Notes: generated by a model from the letters alone, not told the origin. Positions 48,601 to 60,230 are shown, counted from the stretch's first letter. The stretch is 64,000 bases of DNA from Phoronis australis (GCA_002633005.1 NMRA01000295.1:252240-316239); one strand, 5' to 3'. Numbers and translations are program-made.

Positions 48601-51600
48601 CAAGTGATTGAAAAATTCCCTCGAGATTCGAAATACTTGTAACTCACACAAGTGACAATTTGAAACAGTGCAAAATGTTACATTAAGCTACTTGATGCAG
48701 AGCCTATGAGGGCTCCCAACAGGGTGGAGGGTGCTTTTGATATTGATCAGAAGGTAGAATTTTCCCCACACCCCAAAAAAGTCGCCTCTCAAGACTCAAG
48801 CACCTTTCCCTTCAGATGAACGAGGGTCTTACATGCCATAGGTCAAATAAAAATAACGAGCACCTGCTAACACAATCTTAACTTCGGGTAAACCGGCACA
48901 AAAGATCCACAAGCAGAAATGAATGTTTACATATAATTTCTAGCAATAACAAATAATCCCCGAGATCTCACACATTAAAGTTCTGCCCACATATAAAGCT
49001 GCAGTTTAGCTGCCAATATGTTGAATTCTTAATTGAACTGCCCTGAGGCTTAAAAACACTACCATATCAATTCTATCTTGAGCTGCTGCCAAATGAACTC
49101 ACAACAATCCCAGGTAGTGCATACACGCGCCATTTTCGAATACTAAATGGGATGGTCAACCCCAATAACCTTAAGTGTTTTTGATGTTCTTGCTTGCAAC
49201 GGAAGTAGAATCCTATGAGGGAAAGGAATATTACGAGACCGAGTTTATGAGATTAAAAAGCCTAATAAACTCGATTATCATTTTTAGCCAGCTCAATGAG
49301 GCAAAATGGATCTTTAAATTTCCCTCGAGCCCAAACTACAAAGTGACAAAGCTGCACACTTACTGAGGTTGTTGCATTCTCTCCAAGCTTGCGGCACACA
49401 AATGAATTACCATCCACAAATACCAGCACACACTCACTAAATGGAAGTGGCAGCAAGATCAATAGCTGGACAAGTCTTCTGTACGTGCCACTCCACCTAT
49501 TGGGCTTGACGGAAACTAATGCCACATGTTGAACTTTTCAAAAATATCACTGAATCTGATTACATTTCATTTAAAGTTTCGTCACTTTTAGAAAAGTTCA
49601 AACAAAATGTAAGTGGATCTGATGTTACATAAAAACTGAAATACATACAGTTACCCTTATTACAGTTCAATTTTTTGTTAACCACAGTAGGGGACATTTT
49701 GAAGTTGCATATTGCCACAGTCTAGCTATCAAAGGCAAGTTGTCACCCACAGCATCTGTTTGAACCAGTAAATACTAGTAACTTAAAGGACTGTGTAAGT
49801 CAGACCAGAATTTTTATCTCTGCCAGACCTCCAGTACTTGGGACCAACAATGAATTATATTGATCGAAACTAATCTACGCGAGCCATGTGTTCCAAATTT
49901 TGACTAGTTGTTTCTCTTAAAATAATCCAGATTGAAAACTAGGAAACTGAATGTTGGCATTTCAGACACAAGAAAGCTAAGTTGTATTGCACCCTGGTGA
50001 CACAATGAATGAATGCTACATGTTTTACTGTTTGTTCGTTAGTTTCAACAAGATCCGACTAATAACACCAGCGCCACCTGTTGTCGTGGATCAGTATACT
50101 ACAACCAACACGTAGCACTACGTAATGCTTACCGAATTTTTTTGTTCTGCGTTGACTTTCTCCACATTTTATGAATATAACAGTTCATAAATTAATTTTT
50201 CAATTTCTACCACCACATCCTAAGTTGGCATAATCTTGATACATGAATGACTTAACTTGGAACTTGCCCTCTAGATTCCAACTTATGCCATACTAAACTC
50301 ACACCCATTAAAGTGTACCATTCAAAATAGTTCATGTGTCACTGCCTCAATTTTCATCCGAGAAAGTCAACTAAGATAAATGACATGCAAGTTTGTACAG
50401 GGACCAGAATTTAAGCAACACACCTGAGTCACCTGGACCGGTCTTTCAAAAACCCAGTGGAATCACAGTCTGTGACTGTTAACCAAAATGTTTTGGTATT
50501 TAAAACATTACCAATCCTCATCTGATCTTAAATTACGGACAAATGAGCTGGCAATTCAAGTCAAATGCAAATACGCGGCCAGTTTCGAATTTGCAATTTT
50601 AGAGTTGGTCAACTACAATAAAATCTGAAGAGTGTTCTGGAGTAGCTGGTGATTAATGATTTTGGGGATAACCATGACAGAGTCCTATGATGGTAACGAA
50701 TGTTACGAGACGAGACAGATACAAGAGGAAACGTCCTGTAAACCAAATCCAAATGCAGCTTTCAAATAACACTTAAACACTGTCATCAAACCTGTTTAAA
50801 ATACAGGATGCCAGATATTTATGAGCGGTTACGGTAATTAAAGTGAATATCATGATAGGCCAAATATAATTTTAACATTTAATGGAATTTCATTGTAAAA
50901 CTTCATCTATCTACAAAAGGGCATGTCAAGCCATGTATGACACAATTCTTTACACATGATAAAAAATGGAAAGTGTGCATACACGATTTATTATTCATTT
51001 ATTTATTGTAATATTTAAATTTATTGAGGGTGGCCTCCTCGGTGACCATATGATCAATTTCAAAGTAGGTAAGACATTACGTAATCTTTTGACCGTAATA
51101 TTGTGAATTTTGCAGGCACAAATGGACTAGGTTACTAATCAGCCATTCCCCAGTATTGGCATTTATGTCAGTTATATAGACTAATAATCGAGTAATTTTC
51201 TTGCAGCAAGGATGATCAAATCTCCTGGCAGCTAAAAAGACATTATAGTCAGAGACAACTGAATGGCAATGGGTGATCAGTTTCAAACGAAAATACCAGC
51301 AACATCCTTGCTACCCCAGTTTTAGAGCTGAACATCTGCCAATTCCTAGGAACAACTATTTTAAGAATCACATGAAATTCTTATTATCAGGTGCTAAAAT
51401 AGCGACAAGCTATATGTCACAGGGATTGCTTAAGGCTATTTGTATTTGAGTACTAAAACCATTCAAATTTGATTTTAAGGGATCTTGGCTTGCCTGAAAT
51501 GTCTTGAAATGTGAAAAGTAGGAATTGACCTGGTGAGGTCTAGCAAGCTAATCTCAACGGGTGAAATAGCAGAAAAATGAATTGTTGCTCGTGGCACATT

Positions 51601-51748
51601 GTATGCAAATTAAAAAGCAATTGTCTGATATATCAATCTTCATTAACTTAATAACAACAATGGTCATAAATTTGTTTAAATTCTTTCAAAACATAATATT
51701 TAAAGGTCATAGCTTCCATGCCTTTTTTACACGACCAATGCCAGTGCC

Positions 51749-52649
51749 ATGAACAGGGCTCGACATAACGAGCTGCAGGTCGCATTTGCGACCTGAAATT
51801 TGGAAATGCGAGCTGAGATTTTTGTCAGCTCGTATCAAGTCACTAAATGCGACCTGGAATTTCCAACGTATGCAAGCTGAGTTTTTACACTTTTCAGCAG
51901 AAACCTGGCAAATATAAAGCAACTCTTGTTAATCCGACCGTTATCTGGTCGTTGCCAAATCCAAGTTCAAAAGAACGCCAACCAAGAACAGCCCTCCCGA
52001 TGACTTGTACATGTAAGCAAGTCGCGTGAACACGGGATATGCAGAATCGATCTTTGACGCGTTTCACTGGCTAACACTTTCGACCACATTTGCAAGTTTT
52101 CGGATTTGGGCCGGAAAGTTTTGGGCCACTACATAACACGTGATTGAAACGGCGGTGTTTCTACTAATTCTTAAGCGATCAACTTATCAAACTTTGTGGT
52201 GGACAAATATGTTTATTTGATGACAGCCAGTAGCAGGTCAGACCTAGCAAAATCACGGATACTTTTTCAACGGGCATTTTTTCTCTTTTCACTTCGCAAA
52301 CGTAGCTACTCGAATGCACGTGTCAGTTAGGGAGCACTGATTCAACTTTCACTTGCCTTGCGTTTTAGGGCCTTTCAATGGCAGTCGTGAAGAACAGTAA
52401 TACCGTACCTGCATGAACGAACTCAGTTTTGCGATCTGAAATTTGTCAGTATTTAACGCTGCAGATAAGAGCATAATCTAAACATTTTCTCGGTGATCTA
52501 AAAAATCAATTTTGGAGCGTAAAAATGGCGGGAAATTTTTGCGACCTGGCATTTATGAATGCGAGCTGGATTTTGAAAATGCGACCTGGGATTTTGGCTA
52601 GGTCGCAAAATGCGACCTGGCGATTTGAATAGCGTCGAGCCTTGATGAA
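51749..52649. mobile_element. 891-base non-autonomous DNA transposon with CA(G/A)GGCTCGAC ends
   Basis: The element (51754-52644) starts CAGGGCTCGAC and ends GTCGAGCCTTG, so the ends are inverted repeats. ATGAA flanks it on both sides (51749-51753, 52645-52649) as a likely 5-base target duplication. Subterminal regions at both ends are packed with GCGACCTG/CAGGTCGC and GCGAGCTG motifs in both orientations, which look like multiple transposase-binding sites. It has no transposase frame. The superfamily is not determined. Confidence 0.82.
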
Positions 52650-55589
52650 TACACTTTGTCACGAGTGATACATGAGGTGTGTTGTGAAGCAGTGCCAATG
52701 GGTGATACATATGAAGTGTGTTGTGAAGCCGGGACCACTTATTGAGTGTCGTCTATATAAGTTTGGCACAGCAAATAAATCTACAAAAAACAACAATGTT
52801 CTGAAATCAAAAACGAGCCTGTAGATTGAAAGACTTTAAGAGGGATTTTTGGCATGCCAATTAGTAATATTTTGATGGACAGTTGTTAACAGTTACAGTA
52901 ACATGTCGACAATTTCACACAAAAATCCTCTCAAAAAATGAAAAAAATTTCAAATTCATCTAACATTGCTGTGAGTGACCAGTTTTTGTAAAATTTTTGT
53001 TCACTGGTAGCTGTGGTGCAAAGCATAAACACGAAAAACCATTTAATTTGGTGATACAAAAGATCATGCAAAAGATGATAAAATTCTTTTAATGTGGGCC
53101 ATATTCTCACTGTCCTAAATTGGCGAGATTTTACCTTAGAAGTGCCATCAACCGAATGTATTTAGCCAACATGTCAAAGATGTCGTGCACAGGACGGTAC
53201 ATGATTTCCAGTTGTGTTGACGGTAGAATAAAGGCCTCTCTAAATCACCTGCCAGCACGCAATTGCTTTTTAACTTTTCGCACTGAATGCTTTAAGCCGT
53301 CTGCCCGAGTTTGAGTCTTAGCATCGAAAAAGTGGATCTGTCTTTAGCAGCACTTAACTCAGGGGAGACCGGGGTCACAGACCCAAGTCTTGAGATGGCA
53401 GACGGAGAGGGTCACGGCCCGTTAATAAGGGAAGAATGGCCGAGGGCCATCCAATGTTAAATAGGTCAACACTTCTATCTAATTCTCAGTCAAAAACAGA
53501 AATATTAATTCTGCTGGGGCTAACTACTCTGTTTCACTCAGGTAGCAACAATCCAGCTATTACATAAACGCCACTAATATTATCAGACACACATATTGTG
53601 TCTCAGAATTTCCATACCATGACACAAATTTATTTTCATATCTAAACAGATCATCCTAGGGACCGGCAAGTAAAGAAACGAGACAGAAAGCCATCAGTTT
53701 TGACAAGATTGGTCAACCCTTCCAAAATTTGATTGCCTCCATATGATAACTAATCTTTAGTCTCCTTTCAATTCATCATGGAAATGTTCTGCTCATAAAG
53801 GACATCTTAACATTTATATATTTCTCCAATCTTTAGTTATAAAGTAGGATTACAAATGAACAGATATAGTGGAAACCCAGCTTAATTAAAATGAAATGGG
53901 CTTTCCCCATGCACGGCTGTGCTAAAAATAGCTGTGAAGTGGTACAAAGGCACTCCCATGTCTACTTTCTTTACTTGGCTGCCCTGACAAACCAAGCGGA
54001 AGTGACTTCACGCCGTGGAAAATCCACATTTTAAAAGCGTCAAACTTTGTATCCTTTTTCCACACAACTCTTTTGTAGCATATCGATTGGTGCATAATTT
54101 AGAGGGGGATGGGGGGGCTCATAAAACCGTACGAAGACAAAAAATAGGACTATTAGAAAAAAGAAATCTTCCTCCAGATTCCAGAAATGTGACCTTAATA
54201 TTCTCTTGTAAAAACAACCTTCCCGCCCCTTGATAGGGCCTATCCTATGTGCCCAAAGACAACAAAATTGGTGATTTACCAGGATCGTCCATTTTGCTTG
54301 GCATGAATTTTTAATCCAGAATAGATTGAATGCAAACGTCCCGCAGTTGAAGTCCATGCAAACTTTTGGAATCAGGATACTGAATATTTCTGGACCTATT
54401 AGTATGAGTTTTATTTCACAAATTGAAATTTCAAGGGCAGTAAACATTTTTGAACTGGGACGTTTAGCACTCCAATCACCGATCCAAAAACAAAGCGGTG
54501 GACTTTGACCACCTGCTTATTAGGCCAATATCAGCTGATTTAAGTCTGAAGCACGACAACGAAATTTTTTTAAAAATCAACAACTTTCCTATGAATCAAC
54601 CAGTTTTGAAAATGAAGCATAATTTTTCTTCAATTCAACTTTTCTCCAATAGATAATATTTTGTTCGATATTATTTAGCTTTACCAAACGGCACACATAC
54701 ATCAGAGTGTTTGTTTAAATTCTTTAAAAATCATTCAGAATACCTACTACAATGCCAAATCCAGGAATACGAGTGCAAACATGCTGTCACTCATATTTTC
54801 AACTGGGTACTTTCGCCTGTGTCAAACACTACTTTGAGACCCTTTCCGTCTTTGCTACTGGAGTACTGCTAAGCTTCGCCAATTACATCAACCTGCATGC
54901 CGCAGGCATACAGGGGCGATAGTACATCCCCACAAAAAGTTACGAATTTCAAACTACAGGAAATAAAATCAAATGAAACATGCATATATGCGCATGAAGT
55001 TATAAACAACTCATACCATAAGTCTGGAAATGAGTTAGTCAATATAACTTGAACAAATCGTTGTTCAAATCTGTCGCGGTTTGCTCGAGTTTCTCTTACC
55101 AGGTGCCATTTTGAGGAAGCGTAAAGTCACGATGTCGGTACTTCCGTAACTCACCGGCAATTTCCGTACCGTCCTTGACCTCGAGCGGCAACCGATGGAC
55201 GTGTGCGGGGGTTTTTTGTGAACATTTTTGTTCTTTGACTGCGAATTTCTTACGAAGTCGTCGGAACAGGACACCGTGAATGACTATTGGGAGGAAGAAC
55301 AATTCTTCATGGTTTGTTGAACCTCTGTTTTGTGTAAATTTATTGAGTTTTATGTTTGCTATGGACGGCTGAAGTGAAGCACCCGTGGAATTTCTGGTCG
55401 GAAGTGTCATACCTTGTAGTATTATATGTAGTGTATTGGGGACGATTAGAAGCTGAGGACGCCTGTGGGCTAAGGCTAAGCCACCTGCTTGGGCCAAGCT
55501 GTTTTTTCGGCAAACAGCAAAGGCTTAATGCTACTGTAAACGCGTTTTATTTACATTAACGACTATTTAAATTAGTTTTGAATACTTAC

Positions 55590-55594
55590 CCCAT
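55590..55594 (-). CDS. HOMER: Homer first coding exon (Met-Gly)
   Basis: ATGGG followed directly by the strong donor GTAAGT (55589-55584), in a good start context (TTAACCATGG). Known Homers begin Met-Gly-Glu-Gln-Pro-Ile, and in vertebrates an intron follows the same two-codon start. This site leaves phase 2, exactly what the exon at 40816 requires, giving MGEQPIY. The match of phase, donor and family start makes this call stronger than five bases would suggest. The 5' UTR extends to higher coordinates for an unknown length. Confidence 0.8.
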
Positions 55595-56082
55595 GGTTAA
55601 ACGTTCTTGTCTTTAAATCAGTCCGTAGACTGACTGAAAGATAAAGACAAACACATACACTGTTATCTGGTTATAAACAAATCTGGCAGATGTTATGTGT
55701 GGAATTGTGGATCTTCCGGTTTTCAGGAGTATATAATTAATCAATACAGAAACAGTTTGCGTATTCTCTGGTANACAAATGGCGTAGTCGGCAAACGGAT
55801 GATCTACCGATGAAGCACTGCCAACTAGTACCCACGGACCTCGGGACAGCGCGCGTGGAAGGTTCCAGGAGTCAAGGACCTGTATGAGAGACGACCTTGT
55901 GTTCACCTGTGTTGTGGTGGTAAAGGTACCAAGGGACGTTGATGACCTGTATGCGAGACATCCTGGTGTTCACCTTCCTGTCGCGTGCCCATTCCGTAGG
56001 AAAGGGGGGAATGTTGTAGATGTGCTTCCGGTGAATTATATGAGCCTCTGTTAGCTACTCGCTAACGGACAATTGCCTATTA

Positions 56083-56152
56083 GCTGAATGGTTAGCACGC
56101 TTGCCGGTTTTATGGGGGTCGCGGGTTCGATCCCCGGGTCGGGTAATCTCGG
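56083..56152 (+). repeat. tRNA-derived SINE head
   Basis: Box A-like TTAGCTGAATGGTTAGCACG and box B-like GCGGGTTCGATCCCC are spaced as in a tRNA. The flanking 7-base acceptor strands do not pair, so a functional tRNA gene is unlikely. Confidence 0.6.
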
Positions 56153-56187
56153 CTATTACTACAGTAGTAATATTAATAGAGAGAAGG

Positions 56188-56625
56188 TCAAGGTACCTAA
56201 ACTACACGGTTAACGGACTCAAAAACACGGTCGCATGAACACTACTCACATTCCTGCAAACACTGTTCGCTGACTCACAAACACAAGAACGAAATCACAA
56301 AACACGACCCATTCACCCAAATACACGGGACACGGACTCACATTCACGAAGAAAGTGTAGATGTCAGCTGACCCAGGAAGCCGATGAGTCCGTGATCTGT
56401 GTTTATGGCATGCTTTATCGTAGTGAACCGTGTTTGGCGGTCCGTTAACCGTGTTTCTTTGTGAATGTGAGTCCGTGTCCCATGTATTTGGGTGAGTGGA
56501 TCGTGTTTTGTGAGTCCGTTCCCATGTTTGTGAGTCATTGAACGGTGTTTGCAGGTACGTGAGTCATGTTCATGCATTCATAACTGTGTTTATGAGTCCG
56601 TTAACCGTGTAGTTTAGGTAACTTG
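56188..56625. repeat. 438-base foldback element built of GTGAGTCCGTG/GTGTTT motifs
   Basis: Arms 56188-56350 and 56457-56625 are near reverse complements for about 165 bases (outer ends GGTACCTAAACTACACGGTT and AACCGTGTAGTTTAGGTAAC). The loop is about 106 bases. Within the arms, short motifs of the type GTTTGTGAGTCCGT recur, so each arm is itself a degenerate tandem array. Confidence 0.85.
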
Positions 56626-57673
56626 AAGGTGGGTATCATAATAGTCAGCTACATGGCTCCCTGATTTGATAACCAGTTACTCCCACAGGTGTCCTCAGCT
56701 TTTGATCGTCCTCAATACAAATATAGGATACTACAAGGTATGACAATCTCGACAAGGAATTCATTGGTGCTTCACTTCAGCCGTCCATATCAAACACAAA
56801 ATTCAATAAATTTGCACAAAACAGGGTTTCAACAAACCATTAGCAATTGTTCTTTCTTCTAATACCAAGTACTGCTCCAGTGAGTTCACTACAAATTTGT
56901 GGTCAAAGCACAAAGACGTTCCCAAAAACCCCATGCGTAATTCGTACTTTGACGGTTAGAGGTCAAGGACGGTATGGAATTATCCGATGAGTTGAGAATG
57001 GACGGCAATTGCCGGTTCATGACAGGTTACAAAGTGTGTAATACAGTGTCATACCTTGTAGTATTATAATAGTGTATTGAGGACGTTCAGAAGCTGAGGA
57101 TGCCTGTGGTTACTCACGCTTAGTAACCGGTTCTTAAATCAATTTTATATCGGGGACTCACCTATGTCGGAAGACTTTCAGTGAATTAATTTATGTCCCA
57201 CACTGATTAAACCATAAAAATTATGTTGCTATAAGTACCTTTTACGCATTAGAGGGACACCTTAGCAAGCTGTTTACTCAAGGTAGATAAACAACATCAT
57301 GATACAGTAGCTGATATAATTTATAAAGGAGAAATTATGAAGAATGAAGACAATTTGACCATTGAACATAATTCTTGGCAAAGTAGCTTTTATTGTATAC
57401 ATATCATTGTATAGCCATGGGTTTAGGATTTGATGTCCTGAGTGTTGGTTCGGAGCCACTTCCCAGAAAAGTTCACTTAATACTGAAAGAACTTTGAATG
57501 AATAAGTAAAGTTATCTCACACTCATCAAGTGTTGTTTATGATTCATCTTGGCACTAATTTTGAAAGTTGAGCAGCTGGTTGAAGACCTGTTTTGTGACC
57601 TTGATAAACCATGGATTTTCATCGGTCATAATTTGCCCGTCCCGTGCTATTCCAGCTGTCAGAATACAATAAG

Positions 57674-57711
57674 ATGTCACAGAAAAGAAAACTGCCTTCT
57701 GGGAGCAGCCA
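57674..57711 (+). CDS. ARNT: probable ARNT first coding exon
   Basis: ATG at 57674 opens MSQKRKLPSGSS and two bases of a further codon, then a GTAAGT donor (57712). The phase (2) fits the exon at 59664, giving MSQKRKLPSGSSQSDDED. A short basic, serine-rich start is in keeping with ARNT N-termini, and it is the nearest good start-donor pair in phase, but so few codons cannot prove it. The competing first exon is at 58035-58120. Confidence 0.5.
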
Positions 57712-58034
57712 GTAAGTTTTTTACTTGATTTGATGATCATTTTTATAATGCTGCATATATTTGGTCGCATATTGCCGCCATCTCTCTCTGGTCATTCCGG
57801 ATTCCACTGCTGTATACAGACATGTGTACGATACGCAAAAAATGCAGATTCGTGTGGAAATCAAGCTTCCAGTACGCATGGCCAGACAAAAATATGCAAA
57901 TTCAGCAAATTCAAAAGAGATTATTAATTCGCTCGTTTCTCAATAAATACAACGATTTGTAGTCGAAACGGACGAGGAAGAAGATTTTAAAGTAGAAATT
58001 AAAAAAATATTGTAAAATCATTATTTTAGCCAAA

Positions 58035-58120
58035 ATGTTGAGCTACAAACTCGGAAAACTTGCTTCGTTTCATTCTCGAAATAGCCTGATATTCGGCAAA
58101 TCGCAAGGCCTCTTCTATCG
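58035..58120 (+). CDS. alternative candidate ARNT first exon
   Basis: ATG at 58035 starts MLSYKLGKLASFHSRNSLIF and GKSQGLFY, with a GTATGT donor at 58121 leaving phase 2, also compatible with the exon at 59664. It could be an alternative first exon or a chance open frame. No family similarity was recognised in its residues. Confidence 0.28.
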
Positions 58121-59089
58121 GTATGTGTGTCACGGGCCTAATCTATAATGACTTCTGGGATTTGTGGATTGCTTACTTTGTCTAATTCTGGCTATTTACG
58201 GCTAAATACATATTGTTGACTAAATGGCAAAGCATGAGTGGTCACATATTCCGAGCTGTGAAGAAAGCAGTTTCTGAAAGAAGGGAACATCTGTTTTTGC
58301 CACGTTATTCCAAAGAATGACAATGTCTTATTCCAGGGACCGTGGAATTTTTACTGCAAGTTGTATAGCATGATGTTTTTTGCGGACATGGTGACTGCAC
58401 TGACTTCGAATTTTCGAGCCACAGTGGAGCTTCAAGCATCGAAGTCTTTTCGCATGCAGTACGGTTCACAGACTTGCAATGAATAATTATTCAAAACTTT
58501 TATGTTCATTGAATGGTTTAGAAAATATTGTCTGGTGCAAAAAATTGTCCAGTGCAGATTCATCAACATATTTTTACAGATATGTTTTTGTGTTAAGAAA
58601 TGAGATGTACATTACTCATTAGGCGTGTATTAACATAGTTCAGTAAGGACATTTTCTATTGATTAACGGGATCTTTTCACTAAGCGCATGCATTATCCCT
58701 CAACTACACACCTTAAATTATTTGGAAAATTGGTGATCAATTCTCTACGAGTATTTTAGAAACTGTTTCAGAGGTAAGTAAGTAGGAAAAGTACCCATGC
58801 GCGTACCCAGGGGAGGAGTACCCCATTTGACAAAGTGGGCAAAAAGGTCCTGAGAGAAAACAAAAGTCTGAGAAAACGAGACAAAAGTCCACTAAAGAGG
58901 CAAGAAATCGGGAAAAACTCTGAGCAAACCCGTAGTTATTTTTTTAGTGAGTGAAAGTTCCACTGGGAAAAATTCAAATCCCTTATATTTTACGGTAAAT
59001 TTGTACTCGGAAATCTGAAAATTTACTGAAAAATCTTCAATTCTGGTGTTCTGAGTACTACAATGCAGTTTTGGTGGTACACAGGTCTG

Positions 59090-59440
59090 TGTATGTCCAA
59101 AACCCCTTGCCGGATGTTAATGAGTTGTGTGTATGTATGAAACTGGTGACAGGTTTAGAACTGATCTGACCCCCGTCTTGCCCCTTAGTGTTTGCCACAA
59201 TATCGTGAGGATGCCGTAATGGATTTTTATGCGCCCACATATTTGTATGTGGACGCATTATGCCGTCATCTCCGTCCGTCCATCCGTTCGTCCGGCATCC
59301 GCTGCTCTGTCTCCAAAACCCCTTGACGTATATTCATGAAATTTTGCACGTGTTCCTTCCGTAGATGGGACGGCATGAGCGAAGTTTTGGACAGATCCGG
59401 CAACTGGTGTGCCTCCTAATGGCAATTTTTTTTCTTTCTG
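59090..59440 (+). repeat. two diverged copies of a (CC)AAAACCCCTTG... repeat with a central palindrome
   Basis: CCAAAACCCCTTG appears at about 59098 and 59315, each followed by a similar (A/T)TGA...GAAA(C/T)T(G/T) context. Between them GCGCCCACATATTTGTATGTGG folds on itself (59231-59258). The second copy continues into CGGCATGAGCGAAGTTTTGG. No coding signal. Confidence 0.5.
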
Positions 59441-59663
59441 AAGGGGTTATTTGTTTACTTTGTATTGATTTGGCCTAAATCTGAACCATTAATAAATTTA
59501 AGTCAATATATTTGCAGACAGTAGGCAGTCTAAATGTTTCAGACTTGTTATATTATAGTTTTGCGTTGTGTTTTGTGCTCACTTGACCACCAGATGGCAT
59601 TAAGTATTTACCACTCTGTTGTCTCCCTTGTCCTTTATATCATGGTTGTCTCCCCTGATGCAG

Positions 59664-59738
59664 GTCAGACGATGAGGATAGCCAGAATGGGATGTATGGT
59701 GGACCACAAGACATCAGTGATAAGGAGAAATATGCCAG
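59664..59738 (+). CDS. ARNT: ARNT exon preceding the bHLH domain
   Basis: Acceptor CCTGATGCAG before 59664, donor GTAATA after 59738, phase 2 in and out. It encodes SDDEDSQNGMYGGPQDISDK and EKYAR. Human ARNT has an acidic RSDDEQSSADKERLAR segment directly before its bHLH, so the alignment SDDE...DKE..AR identifies the exon although it is short. Confidence 0.85.
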
Positions 59739-60024
59739 GTAATAGCTTCCCTTGTTTCTATGCTAGGTGTGGTCTGCTATAGAACTCTAGGTGGTGAGAG
59801 TTTTTTTTTACAGCCTTTTTCTGTGTTAGAATGATGAATCAGTCTTCTCTTCATGAAAAGGATACTGTAATTCTGTTTTGATGATTTCAACCAATCCTTG
59901 TTCTGGAATCACTGGCATCAATCTTCCTAGTTAAAGACAGAATCAACTAAAAACCCTTACTCCCCGTGTCGCTGGCTGGACTTTATGGTCCTTGGTGGAT
60001 GGTCTTTCGCACAGTTTCCGTGTA

Positions 60025-60230
60025 ATTCGTTGAAAGCGTTGGTCACACTTTGCTGTTTACCTGACTTCTGAAGGAGTTTTCAAATGTTCCTTTTAAACTT
60101 TTGAGAATTGTCGAGGGTTACAGAGTTAGAGCTTTTACTTTGTTTGAGAACTGGATGGGAAATTTGTTTTAAGTGTCTGTTTATAGGCCAAAACTGGGTT
60201 TGGTATCCTTTTAAAAAATGAAGTATTCTA
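60025..60230 (+). repeat. dispersed repeat family B, copy 2
   Basis: Diverged counterpart of 9510-9700, beginning GTGTAATTCGTTGAAAGCGT, followed by a GAGGGTTACAGAG block, a GGATGGGAAA block and CCTTTTAA at the end. Confidence 0.55.

Larger units (their letters stand above)
40817..55589 (-). other. HOMER: 14.8 kb first intron of Homer
   Basis: Non-coding. It holds a short minisatellite with an N (42574), a complete 891-base terminal-inverted-repeat element (51754-52644), and, in its first 500 bases, one arm of the inverted repeat around exon 1. Open frames in it (up to 135 codons) have no recognisable domain. A long first intron is common for genes with regulated promoters, but no enhancer could be identified by eye. 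Confidence 0.8.
32171..55594 (-). other. HOMER: gene span: Homer scaffold protein, nine coding exons, 357 residues
   Basis: Homer proteins bind PPxxF motifs through an N-terminal EVH1 domain and multimerise through a C-terminal coiled coil, linking metabotropic glutamate receptors, InsP3 and ryanodine receptors, and Shank at synapses and membrane contacts. Coding exons: 55594-55590, 40816-40660, 39781-39650, 38122-37991 (or the copy 38578-38447), 37060-36963, 35328-35172, 34529-34410, 33657-33577, 32362-32171. All phases match and the total is 358 codons with stop, against 354 residues in human Homer1. In the protein, Trp24, Phe74 and Gly89, the known ligand-contact positions of Homer1, are all present. 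Residues from about 175 on are heptad-like and rich in Glu, Gln, Lys and Leu. Confidence 0.95.
55127..57012. repeat. diverged inverted repeat (arms about 325-355 bases) around Homer exon 1
   Basis: The left arm (about 55127-55480) and right arm (about 56690-57012) match in inverted orientation along their length. Anchors are GGTCAAGGACGGTA near 55172 (read minus) and 56962, TTTGTTGAA/TTCAACAAA near 55313 and 56830, GGACGGCTGAAGTGAAGCAC near 55364 with its complement near 56770, and CATACCTTGTAGTA near 55409 with its complement near 56730. The central 1.2 kb holds Homer exon 1, a SINE head and a foldback. A further partial copy in direct orientation is at about 57035-57115. Confidence 0.75.
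55595..57673. promoter_or_regulatory. divergent Homer-ARNT intergenic region
   Basis: About 2.1 kb separates the inferred Homer start codon (minus) from the inferred ARNT start codon (plus). It should contain both promoters. By eye I see no convincing TATA box or CpG island; the space is largely taken by a tRNA-like SINE head, a foldback element and an inverted-repeat arm. A single N lies at 55774. Confidence 0.5.
57712..59663 (+). other. ARNT: ARNT intron 1 with repeated SINE/MITE-like sequence
   Basis: Non-coding apart from the alternative exon above. From about 58800 it holds a block (CCCCATTTGACAAAGTGGGC, later GTCCACTAAAGAGGC) that recurs inverted at about 11220-11265, and from 59090 a repeated block described separately. 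Confidence 0.6.

Noticed and set aside
54040-54447. 135-codon minus-strand frame in Homer intron 1
   Set aside because: Rich in Phe, Ile and Cys from AT-rich sequence, with no motif or splice sites, and homopolymer-like FFFLIVLFF runs typical of non-coding DNA.
55096-55497. 133-codon minus-strand frame overlapping one arm of the inverted repeat, with an ATG followed by a GTAAGA donor near 55111
   Set aside because: The other repeat arm shows no matching open frame, so the sequence is not under coding constraint. As a Homer first exon it leaves phase 1, which would need a shifted acceptor, whereas the Met-Gly exon at 55594 fits exactly.
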